From JBKDZR01 sp047971485 (GTDB lineage Bacteria; Pseudomonadota; Alphaproteobacteria; Rhodobacterales; Rhodobacteraceae), in assembly GCA_047971485.1 (NCBI GenBank), contig JBKDZR010000059.1:1-57087 (forward strand): 57,087 nucleotides of DNA, written 5' to 3'. Positions 26,072 to 35,305 of this stretch are shown one piece after another. The position numbers and the translations under genes were made by a program. How positions within the stretch are numbered: position 1 is the stretch's first letter; every line of letters starts with the position of its first letter. The notes beneath the pieces were generated by a model, which saw nothing but the letters and a program-made list of their open reading frames with translations, was not told the DNA's origin and made no database searches.

Positions 26072-26862
26072 CGGAAGAGACCGGCCACCACAGCAGCGGG
26101 CTGAAATCCCTTGATACGGCCCTGAGCGTGCTGGCCTACATGGCCCGCCAGCCCGGGTCCCTGTCCCTGTCGGATATCGCCCGGGCCTGCGCCATGCCCC
26201 CCAGCAAGGTCCACCGTTACCTGGCCTCATTTGTCGAGGCCGGACTGGTCAAACAAGAGGGACGGTCCGGCCGCTATGATCTGGGTGTCGGCGCGATGCA
26301 GCTGGGCCTGGCCGCCCTCGCCCGGCATGATTTCGTCAACCACGCCGCCGATGGGCTGCCCGGACTGGCCCGGGAAACAGGCATGACCGTGCTGCTGTCG
26401 GTCTGGGCCAACCAGGGTGCAACCGTCGTGCGCTGGGAACGCGGCCTCTCGCCCACGGTGACCTCGATGGGGCTGGGCACGACCCTGCCCTTGTTGAACT
26501 CGGCCACCGGCCGGGCCTTTCTGGCCTGGGCGCCGAAACTGCCGCTGCAACAGGCCTATGAAACGGAACTGCGCCGGGCCACCCGCAACCGCGCGCTTAT
26601 CCCCGACATGACCCTGACAAAGGCCGGCATCGCCGAGATGATCGACCTGACCCGAACCCGCGGCTTTGCTGCCGTCGAGGGCAAGTTCATCCCCGGGCTT
26701 GTCGCTGCCGCCGCCCCCATCCTGGACTGGCAGGCCGAGGCTCAGGCGGTCATCACCCTGGTCGGGGTCACCCCCGAGGATGTCCGCCCCGGCGCCACCG
26801 TGATCGACACCCTGGTGCAGTTCTGCGCGGCGCGATCCGTCACCCGCCCCGCCGAACGCTGA
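26068..26862 (+). CDS. IclR-family transcriptional regulator
   Basis: 264 aa. The N-terminal winged HTH (about residues 10-72; SLSDIARACAMPPSKVHRYL) is followed by the IclR effector domain (LARETGMTVLLSVWANQGAT, LPLLNSATGRAFLAW, GFAAVEGKFIPGLVAAAAPI). Members often regulate aromatic catabolism. Translationally coupled to the thioesterase gene by a 4-bp overlap. Confidence 0.9.
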   Translation: MTEETGHHSSGLKSLDTALSVLAYMARQPGSLSLSDIARACAMPPSKVHRYLASFVEAGLVKQEGRSGRYDLGVGAMQLGLAALARHDFVNHAADGLPGLARETGMTVLLSVWANQGATVVRWERGLSPTVTSMGLGTTLPLLNSATGRAFLAWAPKLPLQQAYETELRRATRNRALIPDMTLTKAGIAEMIDLTRTRGFAAVEGKFIPGLVAAAAPILDWQAEAQAVITLVGVTPEDVRPGATVIDTLVQFCAARSVTRPAER

Positions 26863-26971
26863 GCAACCGGACACCCACCCCGGACCCGGCGGGTTTTCCG
26901 AACCGCCCCCTATCCACTCGGCGGTGAAATGCTCTACACCCGAACCCCATATCCTGTCGGTTGAGAGAACC

Positions 26972-27619
26972 ATGGCCAAGACCCCGCCCAAGAAACGGCT
27001 GACCCAGGCCCAGCGTCGCGAAAAGACACAGGCCCTGATCCTGGAAACCGCGATGCAGATCCTGGCAACCGAGGGTTATTCCAACTTCAGTTCCAGCGGG
27101 GTGGCCACCCGGGCCGGTGTCTCGCGTGGGGCGCTGGAACACTATTACCCCAAGAAGATTGACCTGGTCGCCGCTGCCTGCCAGCACGCGATGAACGCCG
27201 CCCTGGACGAGGCAAAGGCCTTCGTCCGATCTGCCGAAGAAGAAAACGATCCGATCAGCACCTTCCTGGCCTCATCCGAACGGTTCTTCTTCGCCCCGGG
27301 CTATCTGGCCCAGGTCGAGTTGCTGATCGCCGCGCGCGCCGACCCGGAACTGGAGGCTGTTTTATTCCCGATCATCGGTGCGGCCCGCAGCACGATGGAC
27401 GCGCTCTGGGCCGAAACCCTGGAACATCAGGGCCATGTGCGTGGCCGGGCCGAACGCTTTGTCCAGATGTCCCATTACCTGCTGCGCGGCATGTTCTTTG
27501 TCGATATCTGGCTGCCCAGCCCGGTGGATCGTGGCGCTGTCCTCGCCGAATGGCGCAAGCTGGCCCCCACAGTCCTGACCCCAGATTCTATGCCCGGGGC
27601 CAGACGCAAGGCCCTTTAG
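26972..27619 (+). CDS. TetR-family transcriptional regulator
   Basis: 215 aa from MAKTPPKKRLTQ; GAGAGAAC precedes it, and the 16 codons upstream in frame are not conserved-looking. The HTH is in residues about 16-64 (MQILATEGYSNFSSSGVATR, GVSRGALEHYYPKKIDLV). The C-terminal domain is helical and typical. It ends in TAG 15 bp from the convergent OmpA-like pseudogene. Target unknown. Confidence 0.85.
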   Translation: MAKTPPKKRLTQAQRREKTQALILETAMQILATEGYSNFSSSGVATRAGVSRGALEHYYPKKIDLVAAACQHAMNAALDEAKAFVRSAEEENDPISTFLASSERFFFAPGYLAQVELLIAARADPELEAVLFPIIGAARSTMDALWAETLEHQGHVRGRAERFVQMSHYLLRGMFFVDIWLPSPVDRGAVLAEWRKLAPTVLTPDSMPGARRKAL

Positions 27620-27634
27620 AAACCCCGGCCCGGA

Positions 27635-28616
27635 TCAGTCCCGCACCACCAGTTCGACCCGCCGGTTGCGCGCCCGGCCCTCTTCCGTCGCATTTGACGT
27701 TACCGGAGAAACCGGGCCAACCCCAAAGGCGGCCATCTGCGCACCGGGCACGGCATAAGCCCCGCGCAGTTCCCCCACAACGGCGTTTGCCCGCGCCATG
27801 CTAAGCGATCTGTTATAATCCAGCCCCCCTTGCTGTCTGTATGCCCGACAACAAAAAAGGTCTTTTCCGGATTCGCCTGCAAATACGCGGCGATCACTTG
27901 AAGGGCCGGGGTGGATTCCGATGTCAGGGTTGATTTGTCAAAATAAAAATAGATCCCATCCAACACAACCCGGCCTTCCTGGGCCATATCATCAATCATA
28001 CCGTCCAGATTAATGACAATCTGTTCGTCGTCCAGGCTTTCCGCCACGCTGATATCCGGAACGACCACCGCGGGAAAGTTCATCGCTGCATCTTGAGCCA
28101 CCAGAAGGGAAATAATGTATTCTTCCCCCTGCGCGACGCCCCGTCCTGACCAGTAATAATAGGGGTTGCCATCACCATGATGGTTGGGCGCATCCAGATA
28201 AGGATGTTTTGCCTTCCGTTGCGGATCACCGTAGAAATAAAGCTGGCGGACAAACTTGCTGCCACATTCTGTATCCGACTTGCAGGTAAAGCGGGGCTCA
28301 AAGCCGGCATTCGAGAATGCCTTTTCGAAATTCCGGAAAATTGCCAGGGCCGTCAGGGATTTATCATCGGCACAATAGTTCAGCACCGTGGACTGTCCTT
28401 CAAAACGGGCCACCGGAGGCAGCTCGTTGCCTGCGGTGATCGGGCCGATCGCGGTCATGAACTCCTGAAAATCCGACCTGTGATAAGCGACGATATGAGT
28501 CCCCGGCATCCGCGAGATAAGCGGGTGGTCCAAAGATCCCTTGATGTCAGACTGGGCAAACACGGGGCACTGAAACACAGGGTGGCAAAGCCTGCGGCAA
28601 GGAATTTCTTCAGCAT
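27635..28616 (-). pseudogene. DUF4892/OmpA-C-like outer-membrane protein gene with two frameshifts
   Basis: Three frames join into one protein. Frame 1 encodes a signal peptide (MLKKFLAAGFATLCFSAP) with GAAGG before the ATG. Adding one C to the C4 run at 28564-28567 continues into VFAQSDIKGSLDHPLISR and a DUF4892-like domain. Near the C-terminus FFVVGHTDSKGG loses frame in a G6 run (27824-27829). Adding one G gives LDYNRSLSMARANAV and GRARNRRVELVVRD, the rest of a peptidoglycan-binding OmpA domain. Both lesions are 1-nt deletions in homopolymers, so either decay or a base-calling error is possible. The single longest frame alone lacks both the signal peptide and the OmpA end. Confidence 0.85.
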
Positions 28617-28981
28617 CTGAAGCCTTCTCATGATGGGCGCCCCCACTGTCGACAAGGGCGGCCTGACGGAAAGCGCGACCTTACAACCTGATCCCTGCCC
28701 GGCAAGCCCGGCCTGAGCCGGGCAGAGGCTGGGCGACATTCTGCCGGCGCCACCTTACAAGGAGTTCTCCTTATATGTTGTCAGAGCCCGGGTTTTGATG
28801 TAGCCTGATTCTGAGGAGGAAGACTGCCGCCCGGGAATTGGCATTGCCAACAGACCCAGAACTGAATTTCTTCAGCGGCAACTTCATTGACCAGAATCTG
28901 ATCTGAAATTCATCCCTTTCGGGGGAATGGACCAGATTTTCCTGCGCCAATGAAAATTATGCATTATACGGGAGAGAGAAC
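28617..28981. other. 365-bp intergenic region with promoter-like AT-rich stretches and a palindrome
   Basis: No credible gene was seen. The region separates the OmpA-like pseudogene (minus) from the TRAP C operon (plus), so it should hold the TRAP C promoter. It contains the palindrome at 28759 and ends with GGAGAGAG before dctP-C. Confidence 0.5.
28759..28772. promoter_or_regulatory. Perfect palindrome AAGGAG-TT-CTCCTT
   Basis: A 6-2-6 perfect dyad about 210 bp upstream of the TRAP C binding-protein gene, in otherwise unstructured DNA. A repressor or activator site is the likely explanation; the upstream IclR and TetR products are candidate ligands. Confidence 0.35.
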
Positions 28982-29989
28982 ATGACACGCAAAACGCTTG
29001 CCATGGCCGCAGGACTTGTGGCCGCTTTCATCGGATCCGCCGGCCAGGCCCAGGAGTCCGTTCAATTACGCATTCTGACCGCCTGGGATGACCGGTTCGA
29101 TGGCCGCATTGCCGTATCGGATGCGTTCATGGAATGCACTAAGACGGCGTCGGGCGATCGGTTCAGTTTCATCGTCAGCGGGCCAGAGGTGATCCCGCCA
29201 AACCAACAGTTTGATCCGATCTCGCGCGGGATTTTCGATATCAGCTATATCACACCGATTTATTTCCTTGGAACAACCGGCGTTCTGTCCGCATTTTACG
29301 CCTTGGAGGCGGATTCCGAGATGTGGCGCGAGAAGGGCTATTGGCAATTTGCCGATGAAGAAATGGGGCGGTTCAACCAGAAACTGATCGCCCTGACCTC
29401 AGGGACCGGTGCCAGCGATTTCTACCAGCTGATCCTGCGTGAACCCGTGGCCGAGGGTGACAACCCGCTTGCGGGCCGCAAGATCCGCGGCAACAAATAT
29501 TATGAACCGTTGGTCGTGCCCCTGGGTGGATCGCTGGTCAACCTGCCCGCCGGCGAAATCTATTCAGCGCTGGAAAAGGGTGTCGTGGATGGGGCCGCCT
29601 ATCCCATTGCCGGCATGCAGCGACTGAAGATGGATGAGGTGACCAGCTACATGCTGCGCCCGCGTTTTGGCAACTCGCCCTTCCTGATGGCGATGAACCT
29701 GGACCGGTTCAACAAGCTGTCAGCCGAGGACCAACAGATCGTGCTGGACTGTGGACATGAGGTGGAGCGCACCAGCGTCGCGGAACTGGTGCGCCGTTCC
29801 GAGGAAAGCATCCAGGCGCTCAAGGATCTGGGAATGCAGGAAACACATTTGCCCGAGGGCGTGATCGACATGGTCAACAAGGGCCTGGTCGCCGGATCCT
29901 GGCAAACAGCCATCGACGGCAATACCCAGACAGCAGATCGGGTTCGGGAATTGCAGGCCATGGCCCGCGCCAACGGCGACGCCGAGTAA
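28982..29989 (+). CDS. TRAP transporter solute-binding protein (DctP family), system C
   Basis: 335 aa with signal peptide (KTLAMAAGLVAAFIGSAGQA) and GGAGAGAG before the ATG. DctP-type segments: SRGIFDISYITPIYFLGTTG, LAGRKIRGNKYYEPLVVPLG and EIYSALEKGVVDGAAYPIAG. It captures substrate for the DctQM pair downstream. With the LigM-type O-demethylase at the end of the operon, a methoxylated aromatic is a reasonable ligand guess. Confidence 0.9.
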   Translation: MTRKTLAMAAGLVAAFIGSAGQAQESVQLRILTAWDDRFDGRIAVSDAFMECTKTASGDRFSFIVSGPEVIPPNQQFDPISRGIFDISYITPIYFLGTTGVLSAFYALEADSEMWREKGYWQFADEEMGRFNQKLIALTSGTGASDFYQLILREPVAEGDNPLAGRKIRGNKYYEPLVVPLGGSLVNLPAGEIYSALEKGVVDGAAYPIAGMQRLKMDEVTSYMLRPRFGNSPFLMAMNLDRFNKLSAEDQQIVLDCGHEVERTSVAELVRRSEESIQALKDLGMQETHLPEGVIDMVNKGLVAGSWQTAIDGNTQTADRVRELQAMARANGDAE

Positions 29990-30015
29990 CCCCACCCCCG
30001 GCACAGGCGGTGGGG
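29990..30015 (+). terminator. Intercistronic hairpin between dctP-C and dctQ-C
   Basis: CCCCACC/GGTGGGG perfect 7-bp arms with a 12-nt loop, starting at the dctP-C stop codon. Likely attenuates or stabilises as in systems B, D and E. Confidence 0.45.
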
Positions 30016-30049
30016 CCAGCCCCTGCCGCCCACCTTCAGGATCAAGAAC

Positions 30050-30589
30050 ATGAAACCGATTTCCCTGATCGGCAGGCTGCATGACGGCCTGACGGATGCT
30101 GGCTTTATCCTCAGCACACTCGGTCTGGCGGCGATGGTGATGATCTACTGCGCCGAGGTCGTGACCCGTTATTTCCTGGGTCAGCCGCTGGATTGGGCCA
30201 ATGACACCTTTTCCAACCTGCTGTGCATGACGCTGTTTTCCATGGTGCCCCACGCCACACGTTCCCTGGCCCATATCGAGATCAACCTGATCCCCGAGAT
30301 GCTGCCTGCAGCGCGCCGGCCGCTGGCCCTGCTGACCAATCTGGCGGGCTGTGTGGTCTGCGCCTTCATCGCCTGGATGAGCCTGTCGGAAAACCTGCGC
30401 CAGATCGCCATGGGCATCCTGACCGAACAGAACCATCCCGTGCCGGTGTGGTGGATCTCGGTGTTCATTACCTACGGGTTCGCCAGTTCCGCCTTGTATT
30501 TCCTGCGCTTCCTGCTGCCGCTGGCCGGGCTGCGCAGCCACAGTTTCCTGACGTCTCTTGAGCCGTCCAACGACAGCAGCGCGGGGTAA
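30050..30589 (+). CDS. TRAP transporter small permease (DctQ), system C
   Basis: 179 aa, four hydrophobic segments. MIYCAEVVTRYFLGQPLDWA and HIEINLIPEMLPAARRPLAL are typical of DctQ loops. AGGATCAAGAAC precedes the ATG. It ends 4 bp before DctM. Confidence 0.88.
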   Translation: MKPISLIGRLHDGLTDAGFILSTLGLAAMVMIYCAEVVTRYFLGQPLDWANDTFSNLLCMTLFSMVPHATRSLAHIEINLIPEMLPAARRPLALLTNLAGCVVCAFIAWMSLSENLRQIAMGILTEQNHPVPVWWISVFITYGFASSALYFLRFLLPLAGLRSHSFLTSLEPSNDSSAG

Positions 30590-30593
30590 GAAC

Positions 30594-31904
30594 ATGCTGG
30601 CCTGGTATATTCCCCTTTCCGTCGGTCTGGTCCTGCTGATCGGGTTGTTCATGACCGGCATGCCCATCTTTCTGGGCTTTCTGGTCATGATTGTCAGCGG
30701 CGTCTTCTATCTGCTGGGTCCGGCCGGGTTCGGCATGGTCGTCAGTTCCATGCTGGATACGGCAACCACCGCCTCGCTGGGGACAATCCCGCTGTTCATC
30801 CTGCTGGGCGAGATCCTGTTCCGGTCCGGCTGTGTGCAGGTGCTGATGGATTCCATCGACAAGCTGGTCGGCCGGGTGCGTGGTCGCCAATATATCCTGT
30901 CGATCAGCCTGTCGACGGTACTGGGCGCGCTGTCGGGATCGGCCATGGCCGTGGGCGCGATGATGGGCCGGGCGCTGCTGCCGATCATGCGCGGCAAGGG
31001 CTATGACACGAAGCTGTCCATCGGCACGATCCTGGGTGGCGCCTGTCTGGCCCCGATCATCCCGCCCAGCCTGCTGGCAATCATCATCGGCACGTTGTCG
31101 GATGTCTCGATCTCGTCGCTGCTGCTGGGGGGTGTCGGACCGGGGCTGTTCCTGGCGGCGCTGTTTATCCTGGCCTGCATGGTCCGGATCACCCTGAACC
31201 CCGCCCTTGCCCCCCGCGAAGAGGACACTGTCCCCGTATCTACCCGCGAAAAGCTGCGCGCCATTCTGGGCCTGCTGCCCTTCAGCCTGATCATCTTCAT
31301 GGTGATCGGCCTGATCATGCTGGGTATCGCGACGCCCTCGGAATCGGCGGCCACCGGTGTGGTTGGCGGGCTGATCACCGCCGCTTACTATCGCCGCCTC
31401 AGCTTCCGCATGCTCTATGAGTCCCTCTCCGAGGCCTCAAAGCTGGCCGCCGTGATCCTGCTGATCATGGTCAGCGCGGTGATGTTTACCCAGCTTCTGG
31501 CCTTTACCGGCGCCATTGGCGGGCTGACCGCGCTGGTCACCTCGCTGGAGATCAACGCCTGGCTGATGCTGTTCCTGATGCTGCTGTTGCCCTTCGTGCT
31601 GTGCATGTTCATCGACCAGATCGGGCTGATGCTGATCCTGATCCCGATCTATGTGCCGATCATCAAGGTCTTCGGCTTCGATCCGGTCTGGTTCTGGGTT
31701 CTGTTCCTGATCAACATCACCCTCGGCGCGATCACGCCCCCCTTTGGCTACGTCATGTTCGCGCTGAAGGCCGCCGCGCCGGACATCTCCATGCACGAGG
31801 TTTTCCAGGCGTCCTGGCTGTTCGTCGGCCTGACCGTTCTGGGCATGCTGGTGATCGTGCTGGTGCCCCAGATCGTCACCTTCCTGCCGGATCAGTTCCG
31901 CTGA
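30594..31904 (+). CDS. TRAP transporter large permease (DctM), system C
   Basis: 436 aa from MLAWYIPLSVGLV; 12 additional in-frame codons upstream overlap DctQ and are unlikely. About 12 membrane segments with TIPLFILLGEILFRSG, ALSGSAMAVGAMMGRALLP, GACLAPIIPPSLLAIIIG and LGAITPPFGYVMFALK. Import permease for the DctP-C ligand. Confidence 0.92.
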   Translation: MLAWYIPLSVGLVLLIGLFMTGMPIFLGFLVMIVSGVFYLLGPAGFGMVVSSMLDTATTASLGTIPLFILLGEILFRSGCVQVLMDSIDKLVGRVRGRQYILSISLSTVLGALSGSAMAVGAMMGRALLPIMRGKGYDTKLSIGTILGGACLAPIIPPSLLAIIIGTLSDVSISSLLLGGVGPGLFLAALFILACMVRITLNPALAPREEDTVPVSTREKLRAILGLLPFSLIIFMVIGLIMLGIATPSESAATGVVGGLITAAYYRRLSFRMLYESLSEASKLAAVILLIMVSAVMFTQLLAFTGAIGGLTALVTSLEINAWLMLFLMLLLPFVLCMFIDQIGLMLILIPIYVPIIKVFGFDPVWFWVLFLINITLGAITPPFGYVMFALKAAAPDISMHEVFQASWLFVGLTVLGMLVIVLVPQIVTFLPDQFR

Positions 31905-31946
31905 CCGGCCCCACCCCCCTTTTCAACACTACGGAGGAAAAACCCC

Positions 31947-33344
31947 ATGAAGACCCTACAGGATCTGATCAATGCCAAGCCAAACCTGGTGGATTACTTC
32001 TACAACGACACGATATCGCAGTACCACAAGTCGCGGACCAGCCTGTTCTCCACGCTGATCGCGCCGGAATATTCCAACTGGCGGGATGAACAGCGCGCCT
32101 GGCGCCAGACGGCAGTGCTGTTCGATCAGTCCCACCACATGCCGGTGCTGTATGTGAAGGGCAAGGATGCGACGCGCCTGCTGGCCAGTCTGACGCCCTG
32201 CACCTTCACGAACCTGGCCACCAATCGCGGCAAACAGTATTTCGCCTGCACCGAGCGCGGCCATCACGTGGGCGACTGCGTGCTGCACTATTACGGCGAA
32301 AAAGAGGGGTTTGAACTGATCAGCGGCATGCCGGTGCTGAACTGGGTGCGCTATCACGGTGAGACCGGCAATTACGATGTTCAGTTCACCTTCGACCCGA
32401 CCACCCCCTATGCCAAGGATCACAAGCGCAGCAAATATCGCTTCGAGATTGAGGGCCCCAATGCCCGCGCCATTCTCGATGAGGTCTGTGAAGGGGGCTT
32501 CCCGGAGATCAAGTTCTTCCACACCGACTATGTGACAATCGCCGGGTGTCGCGTGCATGTGCTGCGCCATGGCATGGCCGGGCATGCGGGTGCCGAAATC
32601 TCCGGCCCCTTCGATGAGATGGACACAGTGCGCGATGCCATCCTCAAGGCCGGCGAGAAACATGGCCTCTATCAGGCCGGCACGCGCACCTATTACAGCA
32701 CGCCGCTGGAAAACGCCTGGATCCCCTACCCGCTGCCCGGCATCTATACCGGCGATGAAAACCAAGCCTATCGCGAATGGCTGGGCGCTGACAGCTGGGA
32801 GGCGAACATGCAGCTGGGCGGCAGTCTCTATACCGACAATATCGAGGATTACTACTGGACGCCCTCGGCGCTCGGCTATGAAAAGCTGGTCAAGTTCGAC
32901 CATGATTTCATCGGCGCCAAGGCGATCAAGGCCGGTCTGAAAGGTCCCAAGCGCGTCAAGCGGGTTCTGGAATGGAACCGTGACGATGTGATCAAGGTCA
33001 TGGCGTCACAATTCACCGGCGGGCCGCTCTACAAGGCTATTGACCTGCCCACAGCCTTCTTTGGCTGGCCCCAGGCCGATGAGGTTCTGGCACAGGACGG
33101 CACCCGGGTGGGCATGTCACAATATTGCGGGTTGAACCTTAATGAGCGGACGATGTTGTCGCTGTGTGGCATCGACGAGACCCACGCCAAGCCCGGCACC
33201 GAGGTTGTCCTGACCTGGGGCGAGGTTAATGGCGGCTCACGCAAACCCCATGTGGAGCATCACGAACAGACCCAGATCCGCGCCCGTGTCTGTGCCGCGC
33301 CCTACTCGAAAAGCGCCCAGGAAAAGCTGCGCGCCGTCATCTGA
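31947..33344 (+). CDS. ligM: Tetrahydrofolate-dependent aromatic O-demethylase, LigM/DesA type (GcvT family)
   Basis: 465 aa with GGAGGAAAAACCCC before the ATG. It matches the vanillate/3-O-methylgallate and syringate O-demethylase branch of the aminomethyltransferase family in length and in landmarks: APEYSNWRDEQRAWRQTAVL, FDQSHHM, RHGMAGHAGAEISGP, PLPGIYTGDENQAYREWL, NIEDYYWTP, VKFDHDFIGAKA and LTWGEVNGGSRK. Such enzymes move the methoxy methyl of a lignin-type aromatic to tetrahydrofolate in the cytoplasm. The glycine-cleavage partners are absent here, which supports this over GcvT. Last gene of the TRAP C operon. The exact substrate (vanillate, syringate or another methylated compound) is not determined. 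Confidence 0.85.
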   Translation: MKTLQDLINAKPNLVDYFYNDTISQYHKSRTSLFSTLIAPEYSNWRDEQRAWRQTAVLFDQSHHMPVLYVKGKDATRLLASLTPCTFTNLATNRGKQYFACTERGHHVGDCVLHYYGEKEGFELISGMPVLNWVRYHGETGNYDVQFTFDPTTPYAKDHKRSKYRFEIEGPNARAILDEVCEGGFPEIKFFHTDYVTIAGCRVHVLRHGMAGHAGAEISGPFDEMDTVRDAILKAGEKHGLYQAGTRTYYSTPLENAWIPYPLPGIYTGDENQAYREWLGADSWEANMQLGGSLYTDNIEDYYWTPSALGYEKLVKFDHDFIGAKAIKAGLKGPKRVKRVLEWNRDDVIKVMASQFTGGPLYKAIDLPTAFFGWPQADEVLAQDGTRVGMSQYCGLNLNERTMLSLCGIDETHAKPGTEVVLTWGEVNGGSRKPHVEHHEQTQIRARVCAAPYSKSAQEKLRAVI

Positions 33345-33352
33345 TCCCCCCG

Positions 33353-33389
33353 CCCGCATGCCGGCCCGTCTCCCTGGCCGGCATGCGGG
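33353..33389. terminator. Strong bidirectional hairpin between ligM and TRAP D
   Basis: CCCGCATGCCGGCC pairs perfectly with GGCCGGCATGCGGG (14 bp) around a 9-nt loop, filling the 54-bp gap between two converging operons. Confidence 0.7.
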
Positions 33390-33398
33390 ATGGTCCCG

Positions 33399-34715
33399 TC
33401 AGCGCATCAGTTCCGGCAGGAACAGCGAGATCTGCGGGAAGCTGAGCAACAGCGCCATGACCACGACCTCGGCCAGCAGGAACCAGGCAACCCCGCGATA
33501 GATCGTCCAGATCGAGATCTGGTTGCCGACCACCGATTTCACCACGAAGACATTCATCCCCAAGGGTGGGGTGATCATCCCGATCTCGACATATTTCACC
33601 ACGATGATCCCGAACCAGATCAGATCCAGCCCCATGGCGGAAATCATCGGCAGGAAGACCGGCATGGTGATCAGCATGATCCCCAACGGATCCAGGAACA
33701 TCCCAAGGATCAGATAGATTGCCGAGATCGCCAGCAGCACCAGCATCGGGCTGCCCGCATAGCCGCTGACCATATCGGCCAGTAGCCCCGACACGCCGGT
33801 CAGGGACAGAAGGCGGGTATACATCACCGCGCCCATACCAACGAAAAAGATCTGCGCCGTGCCGGACATGGATTCACGCAAGGCCGCGATAAAGGCGGCC
33901 AGGTCGATCCGCCGTTGCACCACCGCGATCAGCAGGGCCAGCGCAGCCCCCGTAGCCCCGGCCTCGGTCGGCGTGACAATGCCCCCGTACAACCCCCCGA
34001 TGATCCCCAGGATCAGGGCGACCACGGGCCACACCTCACGCAAGACGGTGATCCGATCCGCCCGCAACGTCGCCAGTTCCTCGGCATCCAGACTGGGGGC
34101 CAGGGCCGGGTTCAGCTTGCAGCGGATCAGGATCAGCGCGACATAGGCCACCGCCGTCAGCAGCCCCGGAATGACCCCGGCGATCAGCAACCGCGAGATC
34201 GAGACCTCGGCAAAGACCCCATACAGCACCAGCAGGATCGAGGGCGGGATCAGCGCCGCCAACGTGCCCGCCGAGGCAACGACACCCGTGGCCAGCGCCC
34301 GGTCATAGCCGACGCGTATCATTTCCGGGATGGCCAGCCGCCCCATGGCCGCCGCCGAGGCCAGCGAGGACCCGCAAGCCGCGGCAAAGCCGACACTGGC
34401 CATGTTTGCGGCGACTGCCAAGCCCCCGGGCAAAGCCGAAAACCACAGCCGGGCCGCACGGAACAGGGCCGAGGAAATCCCCGAATGATTGGCAATCGCC
34501 CCCATCAGCAGGAACATCGGGATCGCCGTCAGATCCCAGTTGGCGGCAAAGGCAAAGGGCGTTTCGCGCAGGATCGACCAGGCGATGGGAAAATTCCGCA
34601 CATAGGCCAGGCCCAGAACGGATACGACGCCAAGGGCCACCCCGATGGGCACCCTCAGGGCGATCAGCCCCAACATGGCGGCCAGGGTGATCAAACCGAA
34701 GCTGAGAGGATCCAT
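33399..34715 (-). CDS. TRAP transporter large permease (DctM), system D
   Basis: 438 aa from MDPLSFGLITLAAML, whose ATG shares one base with the DctQ stop (TAATG). About 12 membrane segments with AIPMFLLMGAIANHSGI, FAAACGSSLASAAAMGRLA, GTLAALIPPSILLVLYG, TPTEAGATGAALALL and MITPPLGMNVFVVK. The longer open frame upstream is an out-of-frame reading of DctQ. Last gene of the P450-TRAP D unit. Confidence 0.92.
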   Translation of the reverse strand: MDPLSFGLITLAAMLGLIALRVPIGVALGVVSVLGLAYVRNFPIAWSILRETPFAFAANWDLTAIPMFLLMGAIANHSGISSALFRAARLWFSALPGGLAVAANMASVGFAAACGSSLASAAAMGRLAIPEMIRVGYDRALATGVVASAGTLAALIPPSILLVLYGVFAEVSISRLLIAGVIPGLLTAVAYVALILIRCKLNPALAPSLDAEELATLRADRITVLREVWPVVALILGIIGGLYGGIVTPTEAGATGAALALLIAVVQRRIDLAAFIAALRESMSGTAQIFFVGMGAVMYTRLLSLTGVSGLLADMVSGYAGSPMLVLLAISAIYLILGMFLDPLGIMLITMPVFLPMISAMGLDLIWFGIIVVKYVEIGMITPPLGMNVFVVKSVVGNQISIWTIYRGVAWFLLAEVVVMALLLSFPQISLFLPELMR

Positions 34716-35227
34716 TACACGCGCTCCCCGGTGTCCAGCGACCGGCCGGTCAGCCGGGCCAGCAAACGAAAGACCATGGCCAGCACCATCACCGCCCCGG
34801 CAACCGGCAACAGCCAGCGGGTCGGCCAGATCGGCAGATAGCCCCCGAAGATTTCCCAAACCTCATTGCGCCGGGTCTTGGCGACAGCAGAGATCCAGCT
34901 TTGCCAGACGAAAGCGCTGACATAGAGGATGACCAGCAGATCGACCAGAACCGCGATCACCCGTTTCATCGGCCCCGGCAGGGCGCTGACAAAGATATCT
35001 GCGGTCACATGTTCATCGCGCAACGTCACCCAGGCCAGGGGCAGAAAGGCGACAGCGATCATGTAGTAGCTGGCGGTGATTTCCCCGGTGCCCGGCAGCG
35101 GGTTGTTGAACACCCAGCGCGCCAGAACATCGGTGGTGACATGCAGCATCATCAAGGTGCCGGCGATCATCGTCACCCCCAGCAACAGCGAGGCGATGCT
35201 ATCGACAATTTTATGGAAAGCTCTCAT
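34715..35227 (-). CDS. TRAP transporter small permease (DctQ), system D
   Basis: 170 aa with four membrane segments and the DctQ pattern HVTTDVLARWVFNNPLPGTG, LRDEHVTADIFVSALPGPMK. Separated from the binding-protein gene by 78 bp holding a hairpin, and coupled to DctM by a 1-bp overlap. Confidence 0.88.
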   Translation of the reverse strand: MRAFHKIVDSIASLLLGVTMIAGTLMMLHVTTDVLARWVFNNPLPGTGEITASYYMIAVAFLPLAWVTLRDEHVTADIFVSALPGPMKRVIAVLVDLLVILYVSAFVWQSWISAVAKTRRNEVWEIFGGYLPIWPTRWLLPVAGAVMVLAMVFRLLARLTGRSLDTGERV

Positions 35228-35264
35228 CGGGGTCCCTCATCGGCCACAGCGCCGGTAAAGCGAA

Positions 35265-35286
35265 GAAGACGCCCGAAGGCGTCTTC
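35265..35286 (-). terminator. UUCG-type hairpin between dctP-D and dctQ-D
   Basis: On the transcribed strand GAAGACGCC-TTCG-GGCGTCTTC: 9-bp perfect stem closed by a C(UUCG)G tetraloop, followed by TTCGCTTTACC. A classic stable intercistronic hairpin, likely a partial terminator that lowers permease relative to binding protein. Confidence 0.6.
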
Positions 35287-35305
35287 CCCATCCATGTCTC
35301 GGGGG

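Noticed and set aside
27824..27829. Phase-variable G tract controlling the OmpA-like gene
   Set aside because: A six-base run is short for phase variation, and a second lesion upstream also disrupts the gene, so decay or sequencing error is more likely.
31947..33344. Glycine-cleavage T protein (GcvT)
   Set aside because: At 465 aa it is longer than GcvT, no gcvH or gcvP is nearby, and the landmarks match LigM/DesA O-demethylases.
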